From UBA8199 sp035358715 (GTDB lineage Bacteria > Verrucomicrobiota > Verrucomicrobiia > Limisphaerales > UBA8199): DNA of 16,668 bases. A model generated the notes under the pieces. It was not told the DNA's origin, did not search any database, and saw only the letters and a program-made list of their open reading frames with translations. The position numbers and the translations under genes are program-made. This document shows positions 14,339-16,668 of this stretch, piece after piece (position 1 is the stretch's first letter; each line of letters begins with the position of its first letter). The stretch is taken from the NCBI GenBank assembly GCA_035358715.1, contig DAOPPX010000115.1, positions 1-16,668 on the forward strand, read 5' to 3'.

Positions 14339-15303
14339 GCCGCGACCCGAAGGAAGGTAGCCGCCGCCTCGGCCCGCACAGCAACCTGCTCCAGGCTCGC
14401 CGGGACGAGGCCGAACTGGCCCGACGCCAGCGAAAGCGCCTCGGGGCCGCCGCCGACCTTTGCCCGCCCGGTCAGCACCGCGACGATTTGCAGCTGCTTC
14501 GGCCGGAGCGGCACGCTCACCCCCGCGCCGGCTTCATACAGCTCGACGGTGAAAAAGGGAGTGCGCACGAGCGGCCGCACCTTGTGCGCGCCCTCCTGGA
14601 CGAACGCCGCCGGAAGCAACCCCGGCTCGAAATCGTTGAAGTCAATGCTGGCCAGGGCTTGCGGGATATGCAGCGCGCGGGGCTTGCCGTCCAGGCCGAC
14701 CCGGTTCCAATCAAACACCCGGTAGGTAGTGTCCGAGTTTTGCTGAATCTCAAAGATGACCAGGCCGGCGCTGAGCCCGTGAACGCGGCCGCTGGGCAGG
14801 AACATCGCGTCTCCCGATCGCACGCTCACCCGATGGAAGCAGTCGGCCACCGTGCCGTCCTTGATCTTGCGTTCAAACTCCGCGCGCGTGACACCGCGTT
14901 TCAGACCGACAAACAGCTCCGCGCCCGGAGCGGCCTGCGCGATATACCACATCTCGGTCTTGGCCTCGCCCCCGAGCTCCGCCGCCCGGGCAGCGGGCGG
15001 ATGCACCTGCAGTGAAAGCTTCGTTTGCGCGTCAAGAATCTTGAGCAGCAGTGGAAATCGTCCGCCCTGGGGCCGCGCGCTTCCCAGCAGCTCGGCCGCG
15101 CAATTCTCCACAAGCCAATGCAGGTCTTTGCCCGCCAGCGGCCCGTTGGCGATGACGCTGACGTCGTTGGTCCGATCGCTGATCTCCCATGACTCCCCCA
15201 CAGGCACGCCCGGCGGCAGCGCCTTGGCGTAAAGCCGCTCCAGTTCACGCCCGCCCCAGACAAGCTGTTTGAAGATGGGCTGGAAGGTCAAGGGGTAGAG
15301 CAT
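14335..15303 (-). CDS. manA: Mannose-6-phosphate isomerase, class I (short form)
   Basis: A 322-aa cytoplasmic zinc enzyme interconverting mannose-6-phosphate and fructose-6-phosphate, feeding GDP-mannose and glycan synthesis or mannose use. The length and the start YPLTFQPIFKQLVWGG match the short Bacillus-type ManA. The zinc ligands are visible: Q99 and H101 in LQVHPP, E117 in KTEMWYI, and H175 in SGRVHGL. EIQQNSDTTYRVFDWNR (185-201) is the family signature. The frame extends upstream to 15459 inside accA, but ATG 15303 is fixed by the only strong Shine-Dalgarno of the window, GGAGG five nt upstream. It lies 37 bp after accA and overlaps the YvlD-like gene by 4 bp. Confidence 0.95.
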   Translation of the reverse strand: MLYPLTFQPIFKQLVWGGRELERLYAKALPPGVPVGESWEISDRTNDVSVIANGPLAGKDLHWLVENCAAELLGSARPQGGRFPLLLKILDAQTKLSLQVHPPAARAAELGGEAKTEMWYIAQAAPGAELFVGLKRGVTRAEFERKIKDGTVADCFHRVSVRSGDAMFLPSGRVHGLSAGLVIFEIQQNSDTTYRVFDWNRVGLDGKPRALHIPQALASIDFNDFEPGLLPAAFVQEGAHKVRPLVRTPFFTVELYEAGAGVSVPLRPKQLQIVAVLTGRAKVGGGPEALSLASGQFGLVPASLEQVAVRAEAAATFLRVAA

Positions 15304-15308
15304 TCTAG

Positions 15309-15313
15309 CCTCC
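15309..15313 (-). promoter_or_regulatory. Strong ribosome-binding site of manA
   Basis: On the minus strand GGAGG lies five nt before ATG 15303. It settles the manA start and stands out because nearly all other genes here lack such a motif. Confidence 0.8.
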
Positions 15314-15340
15314 AGAGTTCGGAACCCGCGCTTGTGCCCC

Positions 15341-16333
15341 TCAGCTTGCCGCGACCTCGGCTGGCGCGGGCTTGTTCTCGCTGAAGCGCCCAAACGCGCG
15401 GAACTTGGCGTAGCGCAGCTTGAGGCGGTCGGCCACAGACAAGGCTTTGAGCTGGTCAAGGTGCTTCAGCAGATATTCCTGCAGATTCCTGGCGGCCGTG
15501 GCGGGGTCCGCATGAGCGCCGCCCAGCGGTTCGGGGATGATCTCGTCCACCAGCCCCAATTCGAGCAGGTGTTTGGCGGTAATCTTCAGCGCCTCGGCTG
15601 CCTTGGCCGCCGCCGCGCGTTCTTTCCATAGAATCGCCGCGCAGCCTTCCGGGCTGATGACCGAGTAGTAGGCGTTCTCCATGATAATCACCCGGTCCGC
15701 CACGCCGATGCCCAGCGCCCCGCCCGAGCCCCCTTCCCCGACGACCGCCGCGATGACGGGCACCTCCAGAACCATCATCTCGCGCAGGTTCACCGCGATG
15801 GCCTCCGCAATATGGCGCTCCTCGGCTCCGATCCCCGGATAAGCCCCCGCCGTGTCAATCAGCGTTATGATCGGCAGCCGGAACTTGTCGGCCAACTGCA
15901 TCAGCCGAAGCGCTTTGCGATAGCCTTCCGGATGCGCCGAGCCGAAGTTGCGGAGGATGTTCTCCTTGGTGTCCCGGCCCTTTTGCGTGCCGATCACCAT
16001 TACCTTGTGCGCGCCCAGGCAGGCGAACCCGCCCACGATCGCGCGGTCCTCCGCGAATCGCCGGTCGCCGTGCAGTTCGCTGAAGCCCTTGAACGCCGCC
16101 TTGATATAATCGAGCGTAAATGGCCGCCGCGGGTGCCGGGCTATCTTGACCCGGTCCCAGGCGCTTAGATTGGCGAATATCTGCCGCCGGGTTTCCTCGA
16201 TCTTCCTCTCGATCATCCCGACTTCCTCCTCCACGTTGATGTTCATGGAGTAGTCCTCCGGATGCTTCTTCAACTCGTTGAGCTTGTTCTGCAGCTCAAT
16301 AATGGGCCGCTCGAAGTCGAGCTGGTGTTTCAT
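15341..16333 (-). CDS. accA: Acetyl-CoA carboxylase carboxyltransferase subunit alpha
   Basis: A 330-aa cytoplasmic subunit that, with AccD, transfers CO2 from biotinylated BCCP to acetyl-CoA, making malonyl-CoA for fatty-acid synthesis. The N-terminal helix DFERPIIELQNKLNELKKHP is family-typical. The crotonase-fold core is intact: RPFTLDYI (70-77), ELHGDR (86-91), GTQKGRDTKEN (115-125), DTAGAYPGIGAEERHIAEAI (160-179), GEGGSGGALGIG (199-210) and YYSVISPEGCAAILWK (222-237). DTAGAYPG replaces the more common DTPGAYPG, as I recall for verrucomicrobial proteins. Length is close to the usual ~320. accD is not in the window, which is common. ATG 16333 has no Shine-Dalgarno. It is the first gene of the unit with manA and the YvlD-like gene. 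Confidence 0.97.
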   Translation of the reverse strand: MKHQLDFERPIIELQNKLNELKKHPEDYSMNINVEEEVGMIERKIEETRRQIFANLSAWDRVKIARHPRRPFTLDYIKAAFKGFSELHGDRRFAEDRAIVGGFACLGAHKVMVIGTQKGRDTKENILRNFGSAHPEGYRKALRLMQLADKFRLPIITLIDTAGAYPGIGAEERHIAEAIAVNLREMMVLEVPVIAAVVGEGGSGGALGIGVADRVIIMENAYYSVISPEGCAAILWKERAAAAKAAEALKITAKHLLELGLVDEIIPEPLGGAHADPATAARNLQEYLLKHLDQLKALSVADRLKLRYAKFRAFGRFSENKPAPAEVAAS

Positions 16334-16388
16334 CGCATCAAGGTTAGTTGCCTTTCAGAGCCCGCGCAACGCTCATTTCGTACACGCG

Positions 16389-16414
16389 AAGAGCCGGATT
16401 CACACCCGGCTCTT
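16389..16414. repeat. 9-bp stem-loop upstream of accA
   Basis: aagagccgg (16389-16397) pairs perfectly with ccggctctt (16406-16414) around an 8-nt loop. There is no T-tract on either side, so it is not a classical terminator. It lies about 55-80 bp before the accA ATG and could form in its leader. Confidence 0.55.
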
Positions 16415-16458
16415 GCTGGTGACGAGGTTTATACGCCTTCACCCAGACGCTCAGAAGG

Positions 16459-16538
16459 GTAATGCGGCCAACTATTCGTTCGCTGTTCGAACCGCATTAC
16501 AAGCAAAACCTCTATGCCAACCCTAAACGAACAGCGAA
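16459..16538. repeat. Overlapping inverted repeats, mutually exclusive or pseudoknot-like
   Basis: gtaatgcgg (16459-16467) pairs with ccgcattac (16492-16500), a perfect 9-bp repeat with a 24-nt loop. Inside that loop, ttcgctgttcg (16479-16489) is the exact reverse complement of cgaacagcgaa (16528-16538), an 11-bp repeat. The second helix uses the loop of the first, so the two form either a pseudoknot or alternative folds. Function and strand are unknown. Confidence 0.55.
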
Positions 16539-16668
16539 ATCATCTGTCGTCCTGAACTTAAGATAACATACGCCACGGAATTGTTCAAATATATTTCAGC
16601 GCCTCGGCCCGAGGCGGGCGCATCTTGACACTACCACCATAATGGGGATGTGAAACGGTTCCTCATCC

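Larger units (their letters stand above)
16334..16668. other. Gene-free right edge with several inverted repeats
   Basis: This 335-bp stretch upstream of accA holds no supported gene and is more A/T-rich than the genes, mainly in its right part. It contains three hairpin-capable elements (listed separately) and a small one at 16601-16615 (gcctc/gaggc). A TTGACA at 16625-16630 has no good -10 partner. It should contain the accA promoter, which I cannot place with confidence. Confidence 0.6.

Noticed and set aside
16459..16500. tRNA-like appearance (9-bp stem with gttcgaac inside)
   Set aside because: It is only 42 nt long and has no D or anticodon arm.
16650..16668. Possible start (GTG, then K-R-F-L-I) of a gene running off the right edge
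   Set aside because: Only six codons are visible, and the GGGG before it is too close to act as a ribosome-binding site; it cannot be supported.
1..16668. CRISPR array, insertion sequence or integrase
   Set aside because: No regularly spaced direct repeats and no transposase or integrase frames were found.

Overview
The window looks like chromosomal DNA of a Verrucomicrobiota bacterium, probably from the Pedosphaera/Limisphaerales side of the phylum. This rests on recognition, not on a search. The clues are GC-rich genes, short pilin-like proteins with a C-P-x-G-G motif, a YfhO-type membrane protein, an AccA with the DTAGAYPG variant, and intergenic repeats of the 'atttcgcgtgttt' and 'ccctctccccgggg' types that I associate with such genomes. 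Clear Shine-Dalgarno sequences are rare: only manA has a strong one. No phage, transposase, CRISPR, rRNA or tRNA was found, so this is mostly housekeeping chromosome with a few accessory genes.

Layout. 1-186: a structured, repeat-like stretch with a 15-bp inverted repeat. 187-2994 (-): a large secreted protein with a TIM-barrel glycosidase-like core. 3040-3354: a divergent intergenic region with a 20-bp REP-like palindrome and an 8-nt periodic repeat. 3355-5670 (+): a YfhO-family polytopic membrane protein. 5675-8072 (-): a tightly coupled operon of ABC ATPase, ABC-2 permease and membrane-anchored TPR protein (ATGA and GTGA overlaps). 8282-9250 (-): two tandem pilin-like genes, both 123 aa, each with its own intrinsic terminator and with related leaders. 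9522-10451 (-): an ArsR-type HTH fused to a SAM-methyltransferase domain, divergent from 10550-13291 (+), metK and ahcY. 13377-13880 (+): trmB. 13907-16333 (-): accA, manA and a YvlD-like 4-TM membrane protein, transcribed in that order. 16334-16668: a gene-free right edge with several inverted repeats.

The most coherent system is the S-adenosylmethionine cycle block. MetK makes SAM, AhcY removes the S-adenosylhomocysteine (SAH) produced by methyltransferases, and the divergent ArsR-methyltransferase fusion has the architecture of SahR, the SAH-responsive regulator known from Proteobacteria. A near-palindrome, TATCA-N8-TGATA at 10491-10508, lies in the shared promoter region and is a good operator candidate. 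TrmB, a SAM-consuming tRNA methyltransferase, follows ahcY directly, but its conserved N-terminus lies upstream of the first ordinary start codon.

Other points for a second look are the duplicated pilin genes with conserved leader half-sites, a phage-tail-like module apparently inserted in the glycosidase barrel, and overlapping, mutually exclusive stem-loops at the right edge.
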